Translations under genes and position numbers: made by a program | Part shown: positions 7,772 to 15,331 of the stretch, piece by piece | How the letters are laid out: the number at the start of each line of letters is the position of its first letter | Position numbering within the stretch: the first letter of the stretch is position 1 | Notes under the pieces: model-generated | What the model saw: the letters and a program-made list of their open reading frames with translations, nothing else | Told to the model about the DNA's origin: nothing | The model's database searches: none | Source: Methanobacterium sp. UBA279 | GTDB taxonomy: Archaea > Methanobacteriota > Methanobacteria > Methanobacteriales > Methanobacteriaceae | NCBI GenBank assembly: GCA_002502855.1 | Contig: DAQK01000054.1 | Location: 1 to 25,631 of the forward strand | Reading direction: 5' to 3' | Length of the DNA: 25,631 nucleotides

Positions 7772-8683
7772 ATGGAGATTAGTAACTTGCCACATATAAC
7801 AGCGATTATACCAGCCTATAATGAGGAATTAACCATTGGTAGTGTAGTCATCGCTGCAAGTGGATTTGTAGATCATGTTATTGTGGTTGATGATGGTAGT
7901 ACAGATCACACTACAGAAATTGCAGAAAAAGCAGGAGCCGAAGTTATAAAGCATACCCATAATTTAGGTAAAGGTGCTGCACTTAAAACTGGTTTTCAAG
8001 CCATTAAAAATACTGAAATAATTGTGACCATTGATGGTGATGGTCAGCACAACCCCCAGGAGATACCTCTGCTCACCAAACCCATAGAAGACTGCGAAGC
8101 CGACCTGGTCAACGGTAGCCGCTACCTGAATAAAAAATATAAAGGAACCCCCACTTATAGAAGGTTAGGTCAGACAGTACTGGATAAAACCACTAACATA
8201 ACCAGTGGACTGAAAATCACCGACAGCCAGAGCGGATTCCGGGCATTTGCAGCATTCACCATACCTGCCTTCAGGTTCACCAAAACCGATTTTTCCATAG
8301 AAAGTGAGATGTTGATGGATGCCGCGGAGAACAACTTCAAGATCAAGGAGGTACAGGTGGGGACCACCTATAACCAGGAACAGAAAAACGGCAAGATCCA
8401 CACCCAAAACCCGGTAAGCCACGGTTTAAGCGTGTTCATCAAACTCCTGCAGGACATGGAGTTTAGAAGGCCACTATACTATTTCACCATCCCGGGACTG
8501 ATACTCATCATCATCGGACTCATCCTGGGGCTCTACTTCTTCGGCAAATACCTGGACCACCAGATGACCACCCTACTTCCCACCGTACTCGCCGGTATGA
8601 TCGGGCTGGGCGGTATATTCATTACCTTCACCGGTGTAATCCTCCACTCCGTATCCCGTATGATACAGAAGATCGGGAAGTGA
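7772..8683 (+). CDS. GT2 glycosyltransferase, polyprenyl-phosphate sugar synthase type, with two C-terminal membrane helices
   Basis: This 303-residue protein has a GT-A fold with AIIPAYNEE (11-19), VVDDGSTD (38-45), the catalytic metal site DGDGQH (88-93) and QSGFRAF (153-159), which are DPM1/dolichol-phosphate-mannose-synthase-like signatures. Two membrane helices follow (about 236-257 and 267-293). Enzymes of this type move a sugar from a nucleotide donor to a lipid phosphate at the inner face of the membrane, supplying glycosylation or polymer assembly. The first 90 codons are AT-rich, while the rest uses many C-ending codons. The gene has its own promoter at 7731-7738 and a T8 run after it (8693-8700). 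It is the first gene of the polysaccharide locus. The sugar is not known. Confidence 0.88.
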   Translation: MEISNLPHITAIIPAYNEELTIGSVVIAASGFVDHVIVVDDGSTDHTTEIAEKAGAEVIKHTHNLGKGAALKTGFQAIKNTEIIVTIDGDGQHNPQEIPLLTKPIEDCEADLVNGSRYLNKKYKGTPTYRRLGQTVLDKTTNITSGLKITDSQSGFRAFAAFTIPAFRFTKTDFSIESEMLMDAAENNFKIKEVQVGTTYNQEQKNGKIHTQNPVSHGLSVFIKLLQDMEFRRPLYYFTIPGLILIIIGLILGLYFFGKYLDHQMTTLLPTVLAGMIGLGGIFITFTGVILHSVSRMIQKIGK

Positions 8684-8692
8684 GCTCACAAC

Positions 8693-8700
8693 TTTTTTTT
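8693..8700 (+). terminator. T8 run after the GT2 gene
   Basis: Eight thymines begin ten bases after the stop codon of the gene ending at 8683, which is typical of archaeal termination. A second run (T9, 8922-8930) follows a small hairpin further on. Confidence 0.5.
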
Positions 8701-8730
8701 GTTAAAAACAGATAGTATTCAAAAGCCTGT

Positions 8731-8889
8731 TTATCTAAATGGCAGAGGGTTCATGAATTTGTACACAGATGTTCCCTCCGCCAGAAATTCTGGGGTTGCT
8801 CCGCCAAGTCGAACTCGATATCCGTCGATGCTTTTACCATCTCCCCTTATCTTGAGGTGGGTGTTTACCGGGTTACTTAAACCTGGGTT
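8731..8889 (-). pseudogene. Coding-like remnant, unrecognised protein tail
   Basis: The minus strand has an open frame of about 52 codons ending in TAA (8731-8733). It reads naturally: THLKIRGDGKSIDGYRVRLG, then GATPEFLAEGTSVYKFMN and PLPFR. Its base composition is much less AT-rich than the surrounding spacer. There is no start codon with a ribosome-binding site, and a TAA lies in frame at the upstream end (8890-8892), so it looks like the 3' end of a lost gene. The plus-strand frame over the same bases starts without support. I do not recognise the family. Confidence 0.4.
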
Positions 8890-8902
8890 TTAAATAAACC
8901 CA
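8884..8902. repeat. Small hairpin followed by a T-run
   Basis: TGGGTTT (8884-8890) pairs with AAACCCA (8896-8902) around a TAAAT loop, and T9 follows at 8922-8930. It may be a back-up terminator between the two plus-strand glycosyltransferase genes. Confidence 0.4.
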
Positions 8903-9023
8903 AATTTTAAGGCCAAAGCTCTTTTTTTTTATAAAAATTTTATCTTAATACTTTTAGATGTGTATAAAAAATTATTTTATAAATAGAAGTTTAGAATCAT
9001 TTAAAAACTGAATCGAAGTAATC

Positions 9024-9031
9024 ATATATAA
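9024..9031 (+). promoter_or_regulatory. TATA box for the large glycosyltransferase
   Basis: ATATATAA lies 60-67 bases upstream of the ATG at 9091, predicting a leader of about 35 bases. Confidence 0.5.
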
Positions 9032-9090
9032 GTTCAGAAATTAAATGTGTTAAAAGTAGAAAGTGTTGATTAGACTGGGATAAGAGTACC

Positions 9091-12018
9091 ATGAAGGATT
9101 TGAAGTTCATCATCAGGGATAAGTTAAGATCCAACAAACATCTAAGGAATTTAAGGAATAGTTACAAGGATTACAGGGTTTTAACCAGATATAAAATCAA
9201 CAGATGGAGAAACAGAGATCAAAACCGGAAGGTGGAAGAACCGGTGATCGAACTCAGCGAAGAAGAGGTAGAGGAAAGATACCAGTCTATTTTAAATAAA
9301 AACCGGACACTCATAAACTTAAAAGAATTCAAATCTGATGCCCCCATGGTTTCTATTATAATCCTGAACAGGAATGGATTATCCCACCTGGAAAAGCTGT
9401 TTCGAAATTTCCAGGAAAATATAGAGTACCCTAACTATGAAATCATCGTGGTGGACAACGCATCCACCGATGATTCAGTTAACTTCCTGAAACAACTCCC
9501 CCACCCAGTGAAGGTTATCCAGAACACCAAAAACAGATCTTTTTCAGAGGCAAACAATCAGGCAGCTGGAATATCTAAGGGTGAATTTGTACTGCTTTTA
9601 AATAACGACGTGGAACCCACTTATGGCTGGCTTAACCAGATGATGCAGGCAGCCCTTAAAAGCGGTGATATAGGTGCGGTGGGTGCCAAACTAATTTATC
9701 CCTACCAGGAAGGGCACCCTCATTCCTTTAAAATTCAACACACAGGAATAGCCTTCAGGGAAGAAGATGGCTTCATCAAACCTTACAACCTGGGTGAAGG
9801 CCGGGAACCCTTCGAGGTAGACGATAGCAGGGAACCCTTCGGTCCGGATGAAAGTGGTGAGCAGGTCAGGGCTGGGGTAACCGCCGCCGCCATGCTGGTG
9901 CGTAAAGATGTGTACTGGGAAGCAGGTGGACTGGATGAAGGATACAATTTCGGCTATGAAGATGTGGATTTCTGTTTGAAGCTCTACAGAAAGGGTTATA
10001 AATGTATTTACTGTCCAGAGGCCCTGCTGTTCCACCATGAATTCGGTACACAGAAAGATGATGAAAACCATGAAATAAAAAAACGACGAACTAAAAACCG
10101 GGAACTACTCCGCCAGAATTGGGGTAAATGGCTGCGTAAGCAGTTCCTCTATGATAAACTGAACAGCCAAAGGGTGTTCTCAGAACATCCCCTTAAGGTG
10201 GCCATGGCGGTAACGGAAGCAGGAGAGGATGCCTCTGCTGGTGATTACTTCACCGCATCAGAACTGGCTGAATGTTTAAAAGACTTCGGCTGGGAGGTTA
10301 CCTACCTAGTCCGCCGAGGGCCGGGAAACTGGTACCAGGTGGAAGATGATGTTGATGTGTTAATCTCATTTTTAGAGGCATATGACCCGGGTAAAATAAT
10401 GTGCAACAACAAGTCTCTGATTAAAGTTGCCTGGGCCCGGAACTGGTTTGAAAGATGGGTTAACAACCCCTCCATAAAAAAATATGACCTGATCTTCGCC
10501 TCCAGTTTAACCGCCGGTAACTACATAAGGGAGAAGACAGAGATGGAAACATTCCTTTTACCCATCGCCACCAACCCCTATAGATTCAACGACTCTGTAA
10601 AGCCACGTGAAGAATTTCAAAGTGACTACACTTTCACTGGCAGCTACTGGGACGACCCCCGGGATATAATAGATATGTTAGACCCGGATAGTATGCCTTA
10701 CTCCTTTAAATTATATGGGAAGAACTGGGAAGCATTTGACAAATTTAAAAACTATTACCAGGGATTCCTGAATTATTCTAAATTACCAGAGGTATACGCT
10801 TCCACGAAGATCGTCATCGACGATGTCAACCGAGGCGCTAAGAATTTTGGAGCGGTTAACAGCAGAGTTTACGATGCCCTGGCCAGCGGGGCGCTGGTGA
10901 TAACCAACGGTGCCGTCGGTGCAGAAGAAACCTTCAATGGCCAATTGCCGGTTTGGAGATCCAAAGAGGAGTTAAACAGTTTATTAGAATTCTATTTAAA
11001 CCATGAGGATGCAAGAAAAGAGAAAGTTAAGCAATTACAGGATTTCATCCTTAAAAATCATGTCTATGAAAATCGAGCTCGAACCTTTAAAGAAATTTTA
11101 GAACAGGAATATGTTTTTAAAACCAAAATCGCCATTAAAATTCCCGCACCTAAATGGAAAAATGTCCATGAATGGGGTGATTACCATCTGGCTCTGGGAT
11201 TAAAAAAGGAGCTTGAAAAGAACAACTGTGAGGTTCTACTGCAGATATTGCCGGAGTGGAATGAAGGTGACGGTGAATGCGATGCAGTTATAGTATTAAG
11301 AGGGCTCAGCCGTTACCAGCCCAAAAAGGAGCACTTTAACATAATGTGGAACATCTCACACCCAGATACGGTGGAGATCGATGAGTACAACCAGTACGAT
11401 CATGTTTTTATCGCATCTGAGTACTGGTCTAGGAAAATTAGAAAGGAAGCAGATATACCAGTGGACACTCTCTTACAATGCACCGATCCGGAGTTGTTCT
11501 ACCCAGATCCAGACAGTGACTACCAGAATGAATTGTTGTTTGTGGGTAATTCGAGGAAGGTGTTTAGGAAGATAGTGAAGGATCTGTTACCCACAGATCA
11601 TGACCTTGCTGTGTACGGGAAAAACTGGAGAAGATTCATACGGTGGAGGTACATCAAAGGGAAGCACATACCCTACGGCGAACTTAGAAAGGCTTACTCC
11701 TCCTGTAAGATACTTTTAAATGATCACTGGGACGATATGCGGGAGCAGGGGTTCATCTCCAACCGTTTATTTGACGGGTACGCTGCAGGGGCGTTCATAA
11801 TTTCAGATAATGTCCAGGGTGGTCAGGATATCTTTGAAGATGCCCTGGTCACCTACAACACCCCTGAGGAACTCCACGACTTAATCGACTATTACCTGGA
11901 AAATGATGTTGATCGAGCTTTGAAGGTAGAGGAAGGGAGGAGTATCGTGTTGAAGTATCACACCTTCAAAAACAGGGTGGAACGTATTCTGGAGGTCATA
12001 CCACTTGTAGAGGAGTGA
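9091..12018 (+). CDS. Three-module glycosyltransferase: GT2 plus two CgeB-like GT-B domains
   Basis: This 975-residue protein starts with a basic, charged leader (1-80). Residues 85-345 form a rhamnosyltransferase-like GT2 domain: VSIIILNRNG, VVDNASTD, the metal site LNND (170-173) and the base-bearing GYEDVDF (288-294). An insert has a doubled REPF. Residues about 365-670 and 678-970 form two related modules ending in Glyco_trans_1_2/CgeB-like halves, each with a YGKNW block (542-546, 842-846), an SRVYDALASGA or NRLFDGYAAGA helix, and a closing KNHVYENRARTF or KYHTFKNRVERI. These match C-terminal nucleotide-sugar-binding halves of GT-B enzymes. The protein could therefore add up to three sugars in series. 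No membrane segment is seen, so it works in the cytoplasm on a lipid-linked chain. An intact single frame with its own promoter. Confidence 0.88.
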   Translation: MKDLKFIIRDKLRSNKHLRNLRNSYKDYRVLTRYKINRWRNRDQNRKVEEPVIELSEEEVEERYQSILNKNRTLINLKEFKSDAPMVSIIILNRNGLSHLEKLFRNFQENIEYPNYEIIVVDNASTDDSVNFLKQLPHPVKVIQNTKNRSFSEANNQAAGISKGEFVLLLNNDVEPTYGWLNQMMQAALKSGDIGAVGAKLIYPYQEGHPHSFKIQHTGIAFREEDGFIKPYNLGEGREPFEVDDSREPFGPDESGEQVRAGVTAAAMLVRKDVYWEAGGLDEGYNFGYEDVDFCLKLYRKGYKCIYCPEALLFHHEFGTQKDDENHEIKKRRTKNRELLRQNWGKWLRKQFLYDKLNSQRVFSEHPLKVAMAVTEAGEDASAGDYFTASELAECLKDFGWEVTYLVRRGPGNWYQVEDDVDVLISFLEAYDPGKIMCNNKSLIKVAWARNWFERWVNNPSIKKYDLIFASSLTAGNYIREKTEMETFLLPIATNPYRFNDSVKPREEFQSDYTFTGSYWDDPRDIIDMLDPDSMPYSFKLYGKNWEAFDKFKNYYQGFLNYSKLPEVYASTKIVIDDVNRGAKNFGAVNSRVYDALASGALVITNGAVGAEETFNGQLPVWRSKEELNSLLEFYLNHEDARKEKVKQLQDFILKNHVYENRARTFKEILEQEYVFKTKIAIKIPAPKWKNVHEWGDYHLALGLKKELEKNNCEVLLQILPEWNEGDGECDAVIVLRGLSRYQPKKEHFNIMWNISHPDTVEIDEYNQYDHVFIASEYWSRKIRKEADIPVDTLLQCTDPELFYPDPDSDYQNELLFVGNSRKVFRKIVKDLLPTDHDLAVYGKNWRRFIRWRYIKGKHIPYGELRKAYSSCKILLNDHWDDMREQGFISNRLFDGYAAGAFIISDNVQGGQDIFEDALVTYNTPEELHDLIDYYLENDVDRALKVEEGRSIVLKYHTFKNRVERILEVIPLVEE

Positions 12019-12120
12019 TCTTTAGCCCTAAATGTAAATCTATGGAAAAAATTTCGTCCACAATGAATTAATATAAAACCAGAGATAATTAGGATTAGAA
12101 CAAACCTTTATTAGATACAA

Positions 12121-12148
12121 TTTTAGAATCATAAATTTTAGAATCATA
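12121..12148. repeat. Direct repeat TTTTAGAATCATA in the spacer before the ABC permease
   Basis: TTTTAGAATCATA occurs at 12121-12133 and 12136-12148 (spacing 15 bp), just upstream of the permease gene. TTTAGAATCAT also appears near 8991-9001, upstream of the large glycosyltransferase. It may be a shared operator, but chance is possible in such AT-rich DNA. Confidence 0.4.
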
Positions 12149-12176
12149 TTATATCAAAAATAACGATCTGATACAT

Positions 12177-12974
12177 ATGGAAGTACGAAACATCTTTGGA
12201 CACCGGTTTTTTAAAAACTTCTTTAAATACCGGTACCTGCTGCTCGAACTCGTGAAGAGGGATATAAAAATAAAGTACAGGAGATCTGTATTAGGAATAT
12301 TCTGGAGTTTTTTAGAGCCTTTGCTATTCATGATCGTTTTAACCATCATATTTTCGACCTTTTTTAAACATAACATCAGCAATTATCCCGTGTATCTGTT
12401 AACTGGACGTTTGGTATTTGAATTCTATTCAAAGGCAACAAGTGGAGCTCTTAGATCCATCAAAAACAATGCAAACACCATAAAGAAGTTATATGTACCC
12501 AAATACATATTCCCAGTTTCACTTACATTATCTGCAATGGTAACTTTCCTGCTTTCACTGATCGTACTGTTACTGGTTATGTTAGCTACCGGAGCCCATT
12601 TTACCCTGTATATATTGCTCTTTTTCGTGCCAGCTGTGCTGCTCTTAATATTCAACGTGGGAATTGGACTTATCGTGGGCACCATCAACGTGTTCTTCCG
12701 GGACATAGAACACTTATACGGGGTTTTCCTCACCATGGTAATGTATTCCAGTGCAATTTTCTTCCCTCCTGAAGTTATACCCTCACATTACCAGTGGATA
12801 CTTACCTTTAACCCAGTATATGCCTTCATCAGCCTAAACCGCGACGTATTCTACTATGGACATTTCTTCAACACCTCTACACTGTTATTTGCCACGTTTT
12901 CAGCCATAGCGTCTCTGGTTGTAGGAATGGTACTGTTCTACAAGTACCAGGATAAATTCATATTATACATCTAA
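12177..12974 (+). CDS. wzm: ABC-2 type polysaccharide export permease
   Basis: This 265-residue protein has six membrane helices and a cytoplasmic N-terminal part with KRDIKIKYRRSVLGIFWSFL, the classic start of TagG/RfbD/KpsM-type ABC-2 permeases. The late segment VIPSHYQWILTFNPVYAFIS is also typical. It forms the membrane channel that moves a lipid-linked polysaccharide to the outer face. Its ATPase partner is the next gene (TTG at 13178), about 200 bases downstream. The ATG follows a GATCTGATAC tract with only a weak ribosome-binding site. The gene name is by family analogy to Wzm; the substrate is inferred from neighbours. Confidence 0.92.
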   Translation: MEVRNIFGHRFFKNFFKYRYLLLELVKRDIKIKYRRSVLGIFWSFLEPLLFMIVLTIIFSTFFKHNISNYPVYLLTGRLVFEFYSKATSGALRSIKNNANTIKKLYVPKYIFPVSLTLSAMVTFLLSLIVLLLVMLATGAHFTLYILLFFVPAVLLLIFNVGIGLIVGTINVFFRDIEHLYGVFLTMVMYSSAIFFPPEVIPSHYQWILTFNPVYAFISLNRDVFYYGHFFNTSTLLFATFSAIASLVVGMVLFYKYQDKFILYI

Positions 12975-13136
12975 GGAAAGAAACTCTTACATCACATTTT
13001 AGGAGTCCGTCAAGCCTACAAGATGGATATTCCCCAAAAAAAGGGATGTAATCAAAAAAAGTAGTTACTTAAATCATGTTCATATAAAGAATAAAGAGAA
13101 AGATAAAACCGTTGAATTTAAAATGAAGTTTATGTC

Positions 13137-13148
13137 GTGAAATTTCAC
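13137..13148. promoter_or_regulatory. 12-bp palindrome upstream of the ATPase gene, possible operator
   Basis: GTGAAATTTCAC is a perfect palindrome, 29 bases before the TTG start and downstream of a TATAAAG (13083-13089). The position after the predicted start of transcription would suit a repressor site. The role is inferred only. Confidence 0.3.
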
Positions 13149-13177
13149 ACCCCCCCATAAATAAGGAGAATGACACA

Positions 13178-14341
13178 TTGAAACATTACAGAGATCTTTC
13201 ATTGGTTTTACTACTGGCAATTGTCTCCATTATCTGGATGATGACACCCAGTTTGGAAAGTTATCCATTCAACATCATACCCTACGCCTTCTTAATACTG
13301 TTTTTAACAGGATATCCACTTTTAGCTGTTATAAAGCCATTGGTTTACGAAATGGAAATGTTGAAACGTTCCGTCCTCACCGTGAACCTCAGTTTCATCA
13401 TGACCATTTTAGCACTCTTAGTATCAAATTACACCACATTTAAATCTCTTCATCTTCCTTTGTACCTCCTCCTTGCATATATCAGTATTATCATCACCAT
13501 CGTCGCATTTATAAGGAGATCCATGGTTCCGGATGAAGATGAAAAAGTTGCACCAAGTGACAGCCACAAGCAGATCCTACCAGAAGATGTGGATGAAAAG
13601 GATCTCGCCATCCGGGTGGAAAACGTGGGCATGGCATTCAACCTGAGCCAAGAAAAGGTGGATAACCTCAAGGAGTACGTGATAAAGCTCATCAAGAGGG
13701 AGCTGTTCTTCCAGGAATTTTGGGCCCTTAAGGATATATCGTTCTACGTGAAAAAGGGAGAAAAGTTAGGTATAATTGGTCTAAACGGTGCCGGGAAGAG
13801 TACATTACTTAAACTGGTATCCGGGGTCATGAAACCTACTGAAGGAACCATTGAAGTAAATGGTGGAATTGTACCTTTAATAGAACTTGGGGGAGGATTT
13901 GACCCTGATTATACTGGTAGAGAGAACATTTACCTCAGGGGGACATTGCTCGGATATTCCAAGGAGTTCATGGAAAAGAAATTCGATGAAATCGTTGAAT
14001 TTTCTGAGCTTGAAGATTTTATAGATGTCCCAGTGAAGAATTATTCATCTGGAATGGTTTCACGACTGGGTTTTTCCATATCCACCATAGTACACCCCCA
14101 AATACTTATTTTAGACGAAGTTTTATCCGTAGGAGACGCTGCGTTCCAAAATAAAAGTCTTAAGAGAATGAAATCATTCTTGAATGAAGATGTAACCGTC
14201 ATCCTGGTATCACATAATGTAAAACAAATCAAGGATCTGTGCGATCGGGCCATATGGCTGGATAAAGGTAAGATAGTTATGCAGGGCGATGCCATAGAAG
14301 TGTGCGACAGCTTCACGGAAAGTTTACATTTAGAGGATTAG
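13178..14341 (+). CDS. wzt: Polysaccharide export ABC ATPase fused to an N-terminal DUF1616-like membrane domain
   Basis: The 387-residue protein starts at TTG 13178, with AGGAG nine bases before it; the nearby ATG (13170) stops after three codons. Residues 8-112 form about four membrane helices, matching the DUF1616-like protein at 15332-16864 (PSLESYPFNIIPYAFLILFL against PSLNQYPQNMVSYALLLLLL, then GYxLLxxIKP). A charged linker (115-143) leads to a complete Wzt/TagH-type ATPase: Walker A GLNGAGKST (201-209), signature YSSGM (289-293), Walker B ILILDE (309-314) and switch His346. There is no C-terminal glycan-binding domain. Its permease is the previous gene. The membrane part is not expected in ordinary Wzt proteins and may tie the ATPase to the membrane or to the DUF1616 partner. 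The next GT2 begins three bases after the stop. Confidence 0.92.
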   Translation: MKHYRDLSLVLLLAIVSIIWMMTPSLESYPFNIIPYAFLILFLTGYPLLAVIKPLVYEMEMLKRSVLTVNLSFIMTILALLVSNYTTFKSLHLPLYLLLAYISIIITIVAFIRRSMVPDEDEKVAPSDSHKQILPEDVDEKDLAIRVENVGMAFNLSQEKVDNLKEYVIKLIKRELFFQEFWALKDISFYVKKGEKLGIIGLNGAGKSTLLKLVSGVMKPTEGTIEVNGGIVPLIELGGGFDPDYTGRENIYLRGTLLGYSKEFMEKKFDEIVEFSELEDFIDVPVKNYSSGMVSRLGFSISTIVHPQILILDEVLSVGDAAFQNKSLKRMKSFLNEDVTVILVSHNVKQIKDLCDRAIWLDKGKIVMQGDAIEVCDSFTESLHLED

Positions 14342-14344
14342 TCC

Positions 14345-15295
14345 ATGTCAAATTTATCAATAGTTGTACCTAACTATAACGGAATCGGTTACCTAAAAGA
14401 GTGTCTGGAAACGATCAAAAACCAAGACTGTAGTTTCAATATGGAAGTCATAGTCGTGGATAACGGATCAACCGACGGTAGCGTGGATTACATCAAGGAA
14501 AAACACCCCCAAACAGTCATTATAGAAAATTCAGAGAATTTAGGATTTTCCAGGGCGATAAATCAAGGAATAAAAGCGTCCAATTCAGATTATGTTTTTC
14601 TTTTAAACAACGACACTGCACTTGAACCGGAGTGTATCTCTAAACTTACAGAATGCATGGGTAAAGATGAAAGTATCTTCGCCGTGGCTTCCAAGATGGT
14701 CCAGTACGATGACCGGGGTAAACTGGACGATGCCGGGGATGAATACACTATCCTGGGCTGGGCAAGGAAAGTGGGTGAGGGCAAATCCCCCAGTTCATAC
14801 AGTCAACCAAGGGAGACATTCAGTGCCTGTGCAGGAGCAGCCCTCTACAGAAGAAACGTCTTTGATAGGATAGGATACTTCGATGAAAACTTCTTCGCCT
14901 ACATGGAAGACGTTGACATAAGTTACCGGGCGAGGATCCATGGATTTAAATGCATCTACTGTCCCGGGGCGATTGTTTACCATAGAACCAGTGCAACCAG
15001 CGGTAGCAGATACAACGAGTTTAAAATCCGTTTGGCCGCCCGTAACAACGTCTACGTTCCTTATAAGAACATGCCCTGGCCCCAGTACGCGTTAAACTTT
15101 ATTTTCCTGCTTTTCGGCTACCTGATAAAATATTTGTTTTTTACGAGGAAAAAGCAGGGTAAATATTATCTAAAAGGTCTTAGGGAAGGATTTAATTCAT
15201 TAAATAAAGTAAACAAAGTAGAATATGAAAAAGAAAACTTAGCTAACTATTTTAAGGTAGAATGGCTGCTTATAAAGAATTTATGGAAAATTTAA
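14345..15295 (+). CDS. GT2 glycosyltransferase, rhamnosyltransferase (WbbL)-like
   Basis: This 316-residue protein has SIVVPNYNG (5-13), VVDNGSTDGS (37-46), the metal site LNND (87-90) and the FAYMEDVDISYR block carrying the catalytic base. KCIYCPGAIVYHR matches the corresponding segment of the large glycosyltransferase. A hydrophobic stretch (ALNFIFLLFGYLIKYLFF) near the C terminus probably lies on the membrane. It adds one sugar to a growing lipid-linked chain. The start is three bases after the ABC ATPase stop, with AGGAT inside the end of that gene, so the two are cotranscribed and probably coupled. The sugar donor cannot be read from the sequence. Confidence 0.88.
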   Translation: MSNLSIVVPNYNGIGYLKECLETIKNQDCSFNMEVIVVDNGSTDGSVDYIKEKHPQTVIIENSENLGFSRAINQGIKASNSDYVFLLNNDTALEPECISKLTECMGKDESIFAVASKMVQYDDRGKLDDAGDEYTILGWARKVGEGKSPSSYSQPRETFSACAGAALYRRNVFDRIGYFDENFFAYMEDVDISYRARIHGFKCIYCPGAIVYHRTSATSGSRYNEFKIRLAARNNVYVPYKNMPWPQYALNFIFLLFGYLIKYLFFTRKKQGKYYLKGLREGFNSLNKVNKVEYEKENLANYFKVEWLLIKNLWKI

Positions 15296-15316
15296 GGTTT
15301 TTAAAAATTAAACATG

Positions 15317-15325
15317 TTTTTTTTT
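15317..15325 (+). terminator. T9 run at a convergent junction
   Basis: Nine thymines start 22 bases after the stop of the GT2 gene, in the 36-bp spacer before the convergent gene ending at 15332. It should end the plus-strand transcript. Confidence 0.55.
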
Positions 15326-15331
15326 GAGTTT

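Noticed and set aside
8699..8893. 64-codon plus-strand frame
   Set aside because: No ribosome-binding site, and proline/serine/arginine-rich like a shadow; the minus strand over the same bases reads more like protein.
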